From Comamonadaceae bacterium (GTDB lineage Bacteria > Pseudomonadota > Gammaproteobacteria > Burkholderiales > Burkholderiaceae_C): 46,239 nt of DNA. Location: NCBI GenBank assembly GCA_947450255.1, contig CANFVA010000005.1, positions 1 through 46,239 of the forward strand, in the 5' to 3' direction. The position numbers were made by a program, and so were the translations under genes. Below, piece by piece: positions 23,500-32,725 of this stretch; within the stretch, counting starts at the first letter, position 1; every line of letters begins with the position of its first letter. The notes beneath the pieces were generated by a model. The model searched no databases and had not been told where the DNA came from. It saw only the letters and a program-made list of their open reading frames with translations.

Positions 23500-24243
23500 T
23501 TAGGTGACAAAACTGGCAGCCAGCGAACCCATGATCAGGCTCCAGCCATCGACCAGCACAAACAACATCAGTTTGAAGGGCATAGAAATCATCATCGGCG
23601 ACAACATGGCCATACCCATGGACATCAGCACGCTGGCCACAATCAGGTCAATCACCACAAAGGGGATGTAAATCAGAAAACCGATGGTGAAGGCGCTTTT
23701 CAGTTCGGAGGTGATAAAGGCGGGTACCAGCGTGGTGAAGGGCACGGCATCGGCGCTGGCTACGTCTTTATTACGCGCCATTTGCATGAACATAGCGATA
23801 TCGTCTTCGCGGGTTTGTTTGGTCATAAAGCTGCGCATCGGCGCTTCGGCAGCGGCCAGCGCTTTGTCAAATTTCATGCCCTGCTCCATATAGGGCACGG
23901 CCGCGTTCTGGTACACCGCTTCGAGCGTGGGCGCCATGATGAAGAGAGTTAAAAACAAAGCAATGCCCACCAGCACGTTATTGGGTGGCGTTTGGCCGGT
24001 ACCCAGGGCTTGGCGCAGGATGGACATAACGATGATGATGCGCACAAACGAGGTCATCATCAACAAGAGCGAGGGCAGCAGCGTGAGCACTGTCATCAGT
24101 GCCAGCAGCTGCAGCGACAGGCTGTACTGCGTATCTTTGCCCGTGCCGCTCACATTGACCATGGGCAGGCCTTGCGCCCAAGAAAAGGCCGGCACTGCCA
24201 GCAATAGCAGCAGTACCAGGCCTGCGCCGTATTTAGCTTTCAC
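23500..24243 (-). CDS. fliP: Flagellar export gate protein FliP
   Basis: 247 residues from GTG at 24243 (MKAKYGAGLVLLLLLAVPAFSWAQG), which has AAGGA seven bases upstream; a TTG eight codons earlier lacks such a site. The signal peptide and four membrane helices are typical. Signatures include SFVRIIIVMSILRQALGTGQTPPNNVLVGIALFLTLFIM and PAFITSELKSAFTIGFLIYIPFVVIDLIVASVLMSMGM. The start lies inside the end of fliO (11-base overlap), implying translational coupling. Confidence 0.96.
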   Translation of the reverse strand: MKAKYGAGLVLLLLLAVPAFSWAQGLPMVNVSGTGKDTQYSLSLQLLALMTVLTLLPSLLLMMTSFVRIIIVMSILRQALGTGQTPPNNVLVGIALFLTLFIMAPTLEAVYQNAAVPYMEQGMKFDKALAAAEAPMRSFMTKQTREDDIAMFMQMARNKDVASADAVPFTTLVPAFITSELKSAFTIGFLIYIPFVVIDLIVASVLMSMGMAMLSPMMISMPFKLMLFVLVDGWSLIMGSLAASFVT

Positions 24244-24535
24244 TGGGCGTTCCTTCCAAAGGGCCAAAAGGCTGCACTTCCCCCAGCGCCACCAGTTGTT
24301 GCGGGCTGATACCCACTAAGACATGTTTGTCACCCACGCGCAGCAAAGCCACTTTTTGGCGTGGGCCGACGTGGATGGTTTCGCGCAGTTCCAAAAGGGC
24401 CGGGCCTTTGTGGCGCACTTGCAAGTCTTTCATGCGGCGCAATAGCCACAGCATGCCGCCCAAGAGCAGCAATACCAATACAAAGCTGCCGCTGACCCTT
24501 AGCCAATCGACTCCGCTCGCGCCGGCCGTGCCCAT
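24233..24535 (-). CDS. fliO: Flagellar assembly protein FliO
   Basis: 100 residues: one transmembrane helix (WLRVSGSFVLVLLLLGGMLWLLRRM), then a basic cytoplasmic domain with the FliO pattern LLELRETIHVGPRQKVALLRVGDKHVLVGISPQQL. FliO helps assemble the FliP ring. It lies seven bases after fliN and overlaps fliP. Confidence 0.94.
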   Translation of the reverse strand: MGTAGASGVDWLRVSGSFVLVLLLLGGMLWLLRRMKDLQVRHKGPALLELRETIHVGPRQKVALLRVGDKHVLVGISPQQLVALGEVQPFGPLEGTPSES

Positions 24536-24542
24536 GCTGCGC

Positions 24543-24851
24543 CTACAGGTTCTTCATCCGCTCGGAAGCGGGCACCACGCGCGTCAGGCGGATGCCATAG
24601 CGTTCGTTGACCAGCACGACTTCGCCTTGTGCGACCACGGTGTTATTGATTAACAAATCCAGCGGTTCACCGGCAATGCGGTCGAGCTCGACCACGCTGC
24701 CTTGGGTCAGGCGCATCAGGTCTTTGATTTTGATCATGGCGCGACCCACTTCAATGCTCAGCGTGACGCTGATGTTTTGCAGGACTTCAGGGTTGATCTG
24801 GTTTTCCGCGTCGTGGCTGGAGGTGCTCTCGTCGGTTAGTGCTTCGGTCAT
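24543..24851 (-). CDS. fliN: Flagellar motor switch protein FliN
   Basis: 102 residues from ATG at 24851, with GAGGA eight bases upstream; the frame extends five codons further to a TTG. The C-terminal SpoA domain is clear: NISVTLSIEVGRAMIKIKDLMRLTQGSVVELDRIAGEPLDLLINNTVVAQGEVVLVNERYGIRLTRVV. FliN forms the lower C ring with FliM and binds FliH. Standard place after fliM. Confidence 0.96.
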   Translation of the reverse strand: MTEALTDESTSSHDAENQINPEVLQNISVTLSIEVGRAMIKIKDLMRLTQGSVVELDRIAGEPLDLLINNTVVAQGEVVLVNERYGIRLTRVVPASERMKNL

Positions 24852-24869
24852 GGGATGTTTCCTCAAACG

Positions 24870-25862
24870 TTAGGATTTGCCTGGGATAACGGCACGTTCG
24901 ACCTGAACTGCCACCTGGGCGCCCAGCGTGCCCACATGCACGTCAAAGGCCGGAATTTCGTTGGCTTCCAACACCGCGAATTCGGGTTTCTTGAAATACA
25001 AGATATCGCCTGCTTGCATGGACTCGACCACGCGCAGGGTGGAATTGATATAGCCCAGCACCACGCGCGCTTCCATGCAGGCGCCGCCCACGGCCTCTTC
25101 GAGTTCGCCACGCCATTGGCGGTCGGAGTCTTCGTTGCCATCCCCCGACTGCACCCGGCTACGCAATAGTTCGCGTACCGGTTTGAGCGAGGTATAGGGA
25201 TGCACGACGTCAAAAAAGCCGACGTTCTGGGTGGCGGTTTCGGTCTCGAAACGGCTCAAAATCACCAGATCGTTTTCGTCGGCAATTTGCGCAAATTGCG
25301 GGTTGATTTCGGAGCTGACAAACTCAAAGTCCACCGGCATCAGCGGGCTCCAGGCTTCTTTGAGGTTGCGAAAGGTCACGTCCAAAATCATATTGATGAT
25401 GCGCGTCTCCATGGGGGTGAAGAGGCGGCCCGGGGAGAGTTGTCCCAACGTGCCTTTGCCAAAGCCGCCAAAGAAACTGTCCAGCGAGCTAAATACGATC
25501 GTTGGGTCCATCACCACCAGCGTGAAGCCGCGCAGCGGATTCATGCGAATCACGTTCACCGACAAGGGGGCACGCAAGTCTTTGACATAGTCACCGAACT
25601 TGACGATTTGCACCTTGGTGGGATTGATACGCGGGCTGCTGCGCAGCACATCCATCAGCTGCGGGCGGAACAAGCGGATAAAGCGCTCGTTGATCATGTC
25701 GATGGAGGCGACATTGACGCCCAAGCTGCTGTCTTCGCTGGCCAGGTCGTGCTTTTTGACGCGCGCGGCCGTGTTAAAGCCGGTGTCCACCGCGATGGAG
25801 CCGTCGTTGACTCCTTCGGCCAGGGCGGAAAGTTCGTCGGCAGAGAGCAGGTTATCGGCCAT
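24870..25862 (-). CDS. fliM: Flagellar motor switch protein FliM
   Basis: 330 residues. The N-terminus MADNLLSADELSALAEGV is a variant of the CheY-P-binding LSQ.EIDALL motif. The CheC-like middle domain contains the family phrase FIRLFRPQLMDVLRSSPRI and GRLFTPMETRIINMILDV. The C-terminal SpoA domain (AQVAVQVERAVIPGKS end) contacts FliN. FliM is the C-ring protein that sets rotation sense. Between fliL and fliN. Confidence 0.97.
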   Translation of the reverse strand: MADNLLSADELSALAEGVNDGSIAVDTGFNTAARVKKHDLASEDSSLGVNVASIDMINERFIRLFRPQLMDVLRSSPRINPTKVQIVKFGDYVKDLRAPLSVNVIRMNPLRGFTLVVMDPTIVFSSLDSFFGGFGKGTLGQLSPGRLFTPMETRIINMILDVTFRNLKEAWSPLMPVDFEFVSSEINPQFAQIADENDLVILSRFETETATQNVGFFDVVHPYTSLKPVRELLRSRVQSGDGNEDSDRQWRGELEEAVGGACMEARVVLGYINSTLRVVESMQAGDILYFKKPEFAVLEANEIPAFDVHVGTLGAQVAVQVERAVIPGKS

Positions 25863-25894
25863 AGTGCGCTATGCGTTCTGGTGCTACGAAGGGC

Positions 25895-26608
25895 TTACTG
25901 GACGATAAAGGAGGTGAAATTGATTTCTTCGACGCCGCCGAAGTCCTCGTATTTCTCCAACAGCGTGTTCATCACGTCGGCCACTTTCTTGGCTAAATCG
26001 CGGCGGAAATCGGGCTTGGCCAGATCCGCCTCCGTGGTCATACGCATGGCGTCCATGATGGCCGAGCGCAGTGCAAATTCATGCTTTTTCACGTTTTCGA
26101 TCACGCGCTCGTCGTAGCGGGTCATGAGGGCGATCTGCACCGACATGACTTTTTTCGAGCCCGACAGGTTCACCAAAAACTCGCGTTCCAGCTGGAAATA
26201 GGTGTATTCAAAGCGCGGGCTGTCCGGCGATTTTTTGTTCAGTTTGGGCGGGCCGCCGGCGTCTTTGGCGTCGCCCTTTTTGTCACCATGGCCACCGCCA
26301 CCCCCATGCGCATCGGCAGGCGCTCCATGGGCGTCGGCTTTCTTCTCACCGTGGCCGTCAGCCGCTGGTGCACCGTGACCATCGGCTGCTTTTTCTCCAT
26401 GCCCATCGCCGCCTTCTCCTTCGAGCATGGCGTCAGGGTTGGGTGGCGGTGCAAAGAAACCGGTCTGCTTGGCCAGCAGCAAGGTGCCCACCACCGTGCC
26501 CGCGATGAGCACGATGATGCCCACTACCACGCCAATAATCAGTGCAATCGGCTTCTTGGGCTTGGCTTCTACTTCCGCTTCCGCTTCCGCTGGTGCTGCG
26601 TCTGCCAT
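25895..26608 (-). CDS. fliL: Flagellar basal-body protein FliL with His/Gly-rich linker
   Basis: 237 residues, longer than the usual 150-180. Transmembrane helix at about 20-45 (PIALIIGVVVGIIVLIAGTVVGTLLL), then the periplasmic FliL domain from about residue 130 (YTYFQLEREFLVNL...SVQIALMTRYDERVIENVKKHEFALRSAIMDAM). Between them, residues 67-115 are a repeat-like linker with six DGHG/DAHG/GGHG units and many Asp, Ala and Lys. FliL supports stator function around MotA/B. GAGG lies eight bases before the ATG. fliM follows after 32 bases. Confidence 0.95.
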   Translation of the reverse strand: MADAAPAEAEAEVEAKPKKPIALIIGVVVGIIVLIAGTVVGTLLLAKQTGFFAPPPNPDAMLEGEGGDGHGEKAADGHGAPAADGHGEKKADAHGAPADAHGGGGGHGDKKGDAKDAGGPPKLNKKSPDSPRFEYTYFQLEREFLVNLSGSKKVMSVQIALMTRYDERVIENVKKHEFALRSAIMDAMRMTTEADLAKPDFRRDLAKKVADVMNTLLEKYEDFGGVEEINFTSFIVQ

Positions 26609-26659
26609 AAGGTACCTCTCAATCTGGGTTCTTCAATTGCAATCGTTCTCGGGGAGGCT

Positions 26660-29035
26660 TTACGCCAATACATTCAGACCATCACCCGAGGCAGTCGGCG
26701 GCATTGCCGCCACCGGCGCTTGAATTTGGGCGGCGGCTTTTTTACCGTTGGCATTTTGCTCGCCCTTGGGTTTTTGTCCGGGTGTCGAATTTCCGCCGGA
26801 TTGACGGCCTGAATCCCCATTCACAACCACTGAAGCAACTGTTGTGCCAGTTTGTGCCAAAGTATCGCGTAAACGGGCGGATCCTTGTGCCATCAGCTCA
26901 CGGGTCACGGCGTTATCCGAACTAAAGGTGGCGTCCAAGCCTTTGGCATGCATATCCAGTTGCACATCAATGCGGCCTAACGAGGCGGGCTGCATACGCA
27001 TTTGCATCTTCCATTGGCCGCGTTCGATTTGGGCCATCAGGCGCCGGGCCATGGCTTCGCCCAGTTGGTCTGCCACTTGTTGGTACTGCGCTGCCCTTTG
27101 CTCGGCCAGCGCCTGTGGTGTGGCTGCCTCGGCTTTGGCGGTCATCGGGCCGGTATTGGTACCGACCGCTGGTGCGGCGGGTGCCGCGATGCCTTCGGGC
27201 AGAGTGGGCTCCGCGTCCGATAACAGCGCCTTGCGTGCTTGCAGTGCCTCGAGCGCCAGGCCGGAGGGGATTTCGATGCGCAGGCTTTCCCATGGCGTGA
27301 GGGCGGGCGCCGGCTGCAGCGGCTGCCCGGTGTTGGCAGCGCTTGCCAGCAAGGCGGGGTTCAAGGCGCGGGCCGTGCCGGTCGCTGGGTTCAGGGTGTC
27401 GGCCAGGTTCTGGCTGCTGGCAACGGGTGCCGCAAGAGCGCTGCCGCTGAGGCTGACGCCCGCAGCAGGGGAGGGCGTGGCGCTTGCGGCCTTGGAGGTG
27501 TCCGCGCTGCCTTCACCCAAGCGGCTGGCTTGGGCCTGCAGCTTGGCCAGCAGGGCGTTGCGCGCTTCATCACCGGAGGCGGGCAACTGCGCGTTGGCTT
27601 GCATCTGGGCGACCAGCGCGGCTTGGGCGTCGCTCAGGGCGGGTGCGGGGCTTTTTGCCAAACCGGCCAGGGTGTCAGATACTTTTTGTCCGGCCAACAG
27701 CGCTGACCAATCGATGGGCTTGGACTGACCGGCCAGTTGGGCCAGGCGGCGGGTAATGTTTTGGTCTGGTGGGACCAGCAGGATTTGCAGATCCGCTGGC
27801 GCTACCGGGTCTGCAGCTGCTGCGTCCTCGGCAGCTGTCATTTCACGCGCGGCGCTGAGGTGCGCCAGCACCTGGGCCGCCGCTTGGGTGGCGGCGCCTG
27901 CTACCAGCGTCTCGGCGAGTTTGGAGCGGCCTGATTTTTCTACCGACAGGCTGGTGACCGTGACCTGCGCCTCGCTTGCCTGGCCGGTTGCCGACAGCGG
28001 CGCAAGGCCCAGTCCGGCTTGCATGGCGGCGTCAATCGCTGCCGCAGCATCCTGGGTAGCGGCTGCGTCCCGCTTGCTGTCTTGCTGTGATTGGGCGCGT
28101 ATCGCACCGGCTGGGTCTGCGGGCTTTGCAGGGCCCACCACTGCGTTTTGCATCGCTAGCCAGGCGTTGACCGCTGGTTGTGCGTCGCCGCGCAGGGCAG
28201 CTTGATCCAAGGCGTCCGCATCCAGTGCTTGGTTTTGCGTATCGGCTTGGGCTTGGGCGCTCGCAGCGGCAGCGTCCTGGGCGACGCCATTTTTTCCGCT
28301 GCGCTCTGCGCTCAGAGCAAGGCTTGCGGCTGCAGCACTCTGCGCCCGCAAGTTCAACCAGTTTTGACTGGCCATCGCCGCCACGCCGTCTTGGGACGCA
28401 GCCGTCTCCACCAGAGCCTTGGCGCTAGCTTGTGCCAGGGCGAGGGCCGCTTGCGCGGTGTTGACCTGTGCCGGGCTCTGCCCAACGGCCAAGGCCGGGC
28501 TTGGGGCAGTCAGGGTGGGGATAGGCGCTAGCGGGTTCTGGCCATTGCCGGGTAGCCAGGCCGCGAGCGCTTGGGGCATGCCTGCTTGCGCCGGGTCCGA
28601 GGCCAGCAGTTGCACCGCTGGGGTGTTGCCTCCAACGAAGGCGGCACCGGCAGTGGCGTTTGGCGCGGCGAGGTTGAGCTGCGCGCCCAGGGCCTGCGTC
28701 GCGCTGGCGGCTAGGGGTGCACCGAACAGCGCTTGCACCGCAGATTCCCCCAGGCCTTGGGCGCGGGCAAAGTCAGCCAGGCTGGCAACGTCGGGCAAGG
28801 GAGCGTCGGTGGTGATCACATTGAGCTTGTTGCCAAGGCGTAACACCTGTAAATCGGCGGATTCCTGCTGCGATGAGGCAAGGGCTTGCCGTTCGAGCCG
28901 CAGCATTTGCCCATTCAGCACCCCGGCAAATTGCGCTCCCGAGGGGCTGATTTCGCCATTGGCGGCACCACCCGAAGCCTCATTTCCCCTCGGAGAGGAG
29001 GCTGGAGCGGTCAAAAAATTAGTCGTTGCGTCCAT
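26660..29035 (-). CDS. fliK: Flagellar hook-length control protein FliK
   Basis: 791 residues from ATG at 29035 (four codons inside a longer frame; GGA sits seven bases upstream). Most of the protein is Ala/Gln/Ser-rich and disordered, as expected for the exported molecular ruler. The C-terminal switch domain is clear: ADQLGEAMARRLMAQIERGQWKMQMRMQPASLGRIDVQLDMHAKGLDATFSSDNAVTRELMAQGSARLRDTLAQTG. It heads the minus-strand fliK-fliL-M-N-O-P-Q-R-flhB operon. A shorter FliK-domain protein is at 5834. Only a degenerate sigma-54-like sequence (CGTCACGTTTCTTGCG, minus strand, 29087-29102) precedes it. Confidence 0.93.
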   Translation of the reverse strand: MDATTNFLTAPASSPRGNEASGGAANGEISPSGAQFAGVLNGQMLRLERQALASSQQESADLQVLRLGNKLNVITTDAPLPDVASLADFARAQGLGESAVQALFGAPLAASATQALGAQLNLAAPNATAGAAFVGGNTPAVQLLASDPAQAGMPQALAAWLPGNGQNPLAPIPTLTAPSPALAVGQSPAQVNTAQAALALAQASAKALVETAASQDGVAAMASQNWLNLRAQSAAAASLALSAERSGKNGVAQDAAAASAQAQADTQNQALDADALDQAALRGDAQPAVNAWLAMQNAVVGPAKPADPAGAIRAQSQQDSKRDAAATQDAAAAIDAAMQAGLGLAPLSATGQASEAQVTVTSLSVEKSGRSKLAETLVAGAATQAAAQVLAHLSAAREMTAAEDAAAADPVAPADLQILLVPPDQNITRRLAQLAGQSKPIDWSALLAGQKVSDTLAGLAKSPAPALSDAQAALVAQMQANAQLPASGDEARNALLAKLQAQASRLGEGSADTSKAASATPSPAAGVSLSGSALAAPVASSQNLADTLNPATGTARALNPALLASAANTGQPLQPAPALTPWESLRIEIPSGLALEALQARKALLSDAEPTLPEGIAAPAAPAVGTNTGPMTAKAEAATPQALAEQRAAQYQQVADQLGEAMARRLMAQIERGQWKMQMRMQPASLGRIDVQLDMHAKGLDATFSSDNAVTRELMAQGSARLRDTLAQTGTTVASVVVNGDSGRQSGGNSTPGQKPKGEQNANGKKAAAQIQAPVAAMPPTASGDGLNVLA

Positions 29036-29151
29036 GGAACTTTCCATCCTTCAGCGCGCCACTGGATGTGGCAATGCCATGTGTAACGCAAGAAACGTGA
29101 CGGGTAAGGGTTTGCCGCATGCCAGCACCATCGAATAACGCCCGGGATCTG

Positions 29152-29167
29152 TGGCACAAAGCTTGCT
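29152..29167 (+). promoter_or_regulatory. Sigma-54 promoter of the flhA operon
   Basis: TGGCACAAAGCTTGCT matches TGGCAC-N5-TTGC exactly. Predicted start near 29178, 64 bases before flhA. It should serve flhA, flhF, flhG and fliA. Confidence 0.88.
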
Positions 29168-29241
29168 TCAACCCTTTGAAAGCCCCGAAATACCAAGCCT
29201 GCACACCACTTTAAACCGCTGATTCCTACCGAATACTGACT

Positions 29242-31350
29242 ATGAGCACGCTGACCCTGTCGACTATCCGACAAAATTTGTCCAAGTTCAATTTCAATGA
29301 CCTGAGCATTCCTGGCTTGGTGTTGTTGATCATGGGCATGTTGGTCATTCCCCTGCACCCCATGGTGCTGGACGTGCTGTTCACCTTCAACATCGCGTCT
29401 GCGCTCTTGATCATCATGATCGCCATCAAGGTGCGCAAGCCGCTGGAATTTTCCTCCTTTCCCTCGGTGCTGCTGTTTGCCACCATGCTGCGGTTGGCGC
29501 TCAACGTGGCCTCGACCCGGGTGATTTTGGTCAACGGCCACGAAGGCCATGAGGCGGCGGGCAAAGTCGTGGCCGCCTTTGGAGAGTTTGTGATTGGCGG
29601 CAATTACGTCGTCGGTTTCATTATTTTTGCGATCTTGATGATCGTGAACTTCTTTGTCGTGACCAAGGGCGCAGGCCGCGTCTCCGAGGTCAATGCCCGC
29701 TTTACCTTGGACGCCATGCCCGGCAAGCAAATGGCGATCGATGCCGACCTGAACGCCGGCGTGATCGACCAGGATACGGCCCGCGTGCGGCGTGCTGAAC
29801 TCGGCCAGGAGTCGGACTTTTTCGGCTCCATGGACGGTGCCTCTAAGTTCGTCAGTGGCGACGCCATGGCCGGGCTGTTGATTTTGATCATCAACCTGGT
29901 CGGCGGCCTGGCCATCGGTATTGGCCAGCACGGCTTGTCGCTGAGCGAAGCCGGTCGGATTTATTCCTTGCTCACTATCGGTGACGGCCTGGTCGCCCAG
30001 ATTCCCTCCTTGTTGCTGTCGCTGGCCACTGCCATCGTGGTGACCCGGGTGACCACCACCGAGTCCATGACCGAGCAGGCCTCCACCCAATTGGGCAACC
30101 CTACGGCCTTGTTCGTGACCTCCTGCATCATGGCCGTCTTGGGCATGGTGCCGGGCATGCCGCATTTGGTATTTATCTTTTTGTCTGCGGGCAGCGCCGG
30201 TCTGGGCTGGATGTTGCTGCGCCGCGATGCGGCTGCCGATTCGCCCGAAAAAGTCGCCGAGGCCGCCGCCGTGGCGGCTGCCGAACAGCCTAAAGAACTT
30301 GATTGGGAAGATCTGGACCAGGTCGATCTGGTGGGCCTGGAAATCGGCTACGGTTTGATTCCGCTGGTCAATGCCGAAACCGGCGGCCAGTTGATGACGC
30401 GCGTCAAAGGCGTACGCAAGAAATTGTCGGCCGAACTGGGCTTTTTGATCCAGCCGGTGCGCATCCGCGACGCCTTGAGCATCGACCCGGACAGCTACCA
30501 CATTGTCCTCAAAGGCGTGGTGCGCGGACGCGGCAAAGTCAAAGTCGGCCGCGAGATGGCCATTAACCCCGGCCAGGTCTACGGCAGCCTCGAGGGCACG
30601 CCCACCACCGAACCGGCCTTTGGCTTGGAAGCGGTTTGGATCGAGCCCTCACAGCGCGACCACGCCCGTGCCCTGGGCTACACCGTGGTCGATGCGGCCA
30701 CCGCTGTCGCCACCCATTTGAATAAAGTCCTGCGCGACAACGCCGCCGATCTGCTCAGCCACGATGAAGTGCAGCAGTTGCTCGACAAGCTGACGGCCAA
30801 GTCGCCCAAGCTGGTGGAAGACCTGGTGCCGTCCAAGCTCTCGCTGGGCGTGCTCACCCGCACACTGCAAGGCCTGCTCAATGACTCGGTGTCCATCCGC
30901 GATATGCGCACGATTGTGGAAACCCTGTCCGAAGTGAGTGCCCGCACCCAAGAGCCCGAACAATTGACCGCCTTGCTGCGCCCGCGCCTAGGCCGCATGA
31001 TTGTGCAAAACTTGCTCGACGAAAAAGAAACCCTCTCGGTAATGACACTGGATCCTGGCCTGGAGCAATTGCTGCACAACGTGCTGCAACAACAAAGCCA
31101 GAATCAGAACGTCGTCATGGAGCCCGGTCTGGCCGAACGTTTGTTTGGCGCTTTGCGGCAAGGATCGAAAGAAGTGGAAGAACAGGGCCAGGCCGCGGTT
31201 TTGGTGGTCTCGCCGGCGATTCGCCCCTGGCTGGCCAAAGCCGTACGCCACCGCGTCAGCGAATTGGTGGTTCTGTCTTACGCCGAAATTCCGGATGACC
31301 AATCGATCCAGGTCATTCACACGGTGAACGCGGAAACCCAGCAGGCCTGA
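29242..31350 (+). CDS. flhA: Flagellar export gate protein FlhA
   Basis: 702 residues, full length. The N-terminal half carries about eight membrane helices with the FHIPEP signature region (LLFATMLRLALNVASTRVILVNGHEG, VVTKGAGRVSEVNARFTLDAMPGKQMAIDADLNAGVID). The C-terminal cytoplasmic domain (from about 350) is the substrate- and chaperone-docking part, with LIQPVRIRDALSIDPDSYHIVLKGV and the ending ELVVLSYAEIPDDQSIQVI. FlhA is the major gate of the flagellar type III system. First gene of the plus-strand flhA-flhF-flhG-fliA run. Confidence 0.98.
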   Translation: MSTLTLSTIRQNLSKFNFNDLSIPGLVLLIMGMLVIPLHPMVLDVLFTFNIASALLIIMIAIKVRKPLEFSSFPSVLLFATMLRLALNVASTRVILVNGHEGHEAAGKVVAAFGEFVIGGNYVVGFIIFAILMIVNFFVVTKGAGRVSEVNARFTLDAMPGKQMAIDADLNAGVIDQDTARVRRAELGQESDFFGSMDGASKFVSGDAMAGLLILIINLVGGLAIGIGQHGLSLSEAGRIYSLLTIGDGLVAQIPSLLLSLATAIVVTRVTTTESMTEQASTQLGNPTALFVTSCIMAVLGMVPGMPHLVFIFLSAGSAGLGWMLLRRDAAADSPEKVAEAAAVAAAEQPKELDWEDLDQVDLVGLEIGYGLIPLVNAETGGQLMTRVKGVRKKLSAELGFLIQPVRIRDALSIDPDSYHIVLKGVVRGRGKVKVGREMAINPGQVYGSLEGTPTTEPAFGLEAVWIEPSQRDHARALGYTVVDAATAVATHLNKVLRDNAADLLSHDEVQQLLDKLTAKSPKLVEDLVPSKLSLGVLTRTLQGLLNDSVSIRDMRTIVETLSEVSARTQEPEQLTALLRPRLGRMIVQNLLDEKETLSVMTLDPGLEQLLHNVLQQQSQNQNVVMEPGLAERLFGALRQGSKEVEEQGQAAVLVVSPAIRPWLAKAVRHRVSELVVLSYAEIPDDQSIQVIHTVNAETQQA

Positions 31351-31402
31351 TCCCCTACGGGCGCGCTCAATCCCCTCTATTATTTATTGCGGAACCTCTA
31401 CC

Positions 31403-32707
31403 ATGGAACTCAAACGCATACTCGCCCATGACACCAAAAGTGCCACCGACAAGGCCATGGCCTTGTACGGTCGCAACGTCCTGGTGATTTCCAACCACAC
31501 GGTAGGTGGTCAAACTGAGTTGGTGGTCGCGATCGATATTGAAGAGTCTCCCGAGCCGCTGGCCGTCTCCAAGCCCAGCGAAGCGGCGACCGACTTCAAA
31601 CGCCATTTCGCCCAGGCCCAGACCCAACCCAAAGGACCTGCGCAAGCGGCCAAAGCACCGGCGCCCGGCCCCTCGCTACCCCTGGTACAGCGCAAAGCAG
31701 CTACGGGCGAAGACTTTGCCAGCCGTGAAATGATGGATTTGATCCGCGAGGAACTGGCCGCATTGCGCCGTGAGTTCCAGCAAACCCAGCAGGCACCGGC
31801 TTGGAACCATAGCCAGCAGATGTCGCCCGAAGTGGAAGAGCTGATCGCATCCTTCACCCGCGCGGGCATGCCCGGCGGCTTGCGTACCCTGCTGCTCGAT
31901 ACCGTCAAAGATATGCGCAGCGAGCATGAGGCCCTGATGGCCGTGCGCAACCAGTTAGAACAAGTATCACACCGTCCGAGCATGGATTTGCCGCAAACCG
32001 GCATCCACTTGGTCGCCGGGCCATCTGGCTCCGGCAAAACCACCATGGTGGTGCGCTTGGCGCGCGAAGCAGCGGCCCAGCAAGCGGCGGCCAAAGTGGC
32101 CATCATCAGTTACCGGGACGAGCGCGTTGGCGCTTGGGCTCAGACCCAGGCCTTGGCCAACCAGGCCGGTATTGAATGTTTTCGCGCTGACAGCGGCGCC
32201 GCCTTGAGCGTACTGCTGGCGCAGTTGGCAGGGCGCAGCCTGATCCTGATCGATACCTGCGGCACGCATATGCCCGAGCGGGTTATGGAAATCCAGGCGG
32301 TGTGCCCCACCTGCTCCACCCATGCCTTGGTGGCGGCGGACGCTTCCACAGCGACTTTGCGCCGCGCTTTGCGCAGCTCGGGCATCCGCTGGAACAGCTT
32401 GATGGTGAGTAAATTAGACGAATCAGTCCAGCCCTGGCCCTTGGTAGAGTTTCTCTGCGATAATTTTCTGCCGCTATCCGCAGCGAGCGATGGAGCCCAG
32501 TTGGGGGCTTTGAGGCGGGATTTGAGTGCAGCTTCGTTGGTAGAAATGGCCCTTGCCCAGCTTTCGCGGGCGCCCGAGACCATTGGCCCGATTACAGCCA
32601 TCGCCCCGATCCAGGTTTCCAAACCCCTCTCGGTTAAATTGCCGCCGCCGTCGCCACGCCTGTTTTCGCCTGCAAGCCCTCGGGGTATGCGTGGGCCCTT
32701 CAATTGA
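31403..32707 (+). CDS. flhF: SRP-type GTPase FlhF (flagellar placement)
   Basis: 434 residues. An N-terminal basic/disordered B domain, the NVLVISNHTVGG strand near residue 30, then the N-G GTPase: P-loop GPSGSGKTT (206-214), DTCG at 284-287 where SRP GTPases usually have DTAG, and SKLDE at 336-340. FlhF marks the cell pole for flagellum assembly in Vibrio and Pseudomonas, so it argues for polar flagellation. It sits 52 bases after flhA and 18 before its regulator flhG. Confidence 0.94.
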   Translation: MELKRILAHDTKSATDKAMALYGRNVLVISNHTVGGQTELVVAIDIEESPEPLAVSKPSEAATDFKRHFAQAQTQPKGPAQAAKAPAPGPSLPLVQRKAATGEDFASREMMDLIREELAALRREFQQTQQAPAWNHSQQMSPEVEELIASFTRAGMPGGLRTLLLDTVKDMRSEHEALMAVRNQLEQVSHRPSMDLPQTGIHLVAGPSGSGKTTMVVRLAREAAAQQAAAKVAIISYRDERVGAWAQTQALANQAGIECFRADSGAALSVLLAQLAGRSLILIDTCGTHMPERVMEIQAVCPTCSTHALVAADASTATLRRALRSSGIRWNSLMVSKLDESVQPWPLVEFLCDNFLPLSAASDGAQLGALRRDLSAASLVEMALAQLSRAPETIGPITAIAPIQVSKPLSVKLPPPSPRLFSPASPRGMRGPFN

Positions 32708-32725
32708 GAATTTCGCTAGTAAAGA

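Noticed and set aside
29087-29102. Sigma-54 promoter for fliK (minus strand CGTCACGTTTCTTGCG)
   Set aside because: The -24 has GT in place of the near-invariant GG; kept only as a remark.
29011-30501. Long His/Gln-rich open frame on the minus strand opposite flhA
   Set aside because: It is the antisense shadow of the strongly conserved flhA; composition is that of reversed high-GC codons and no family is recognisable.
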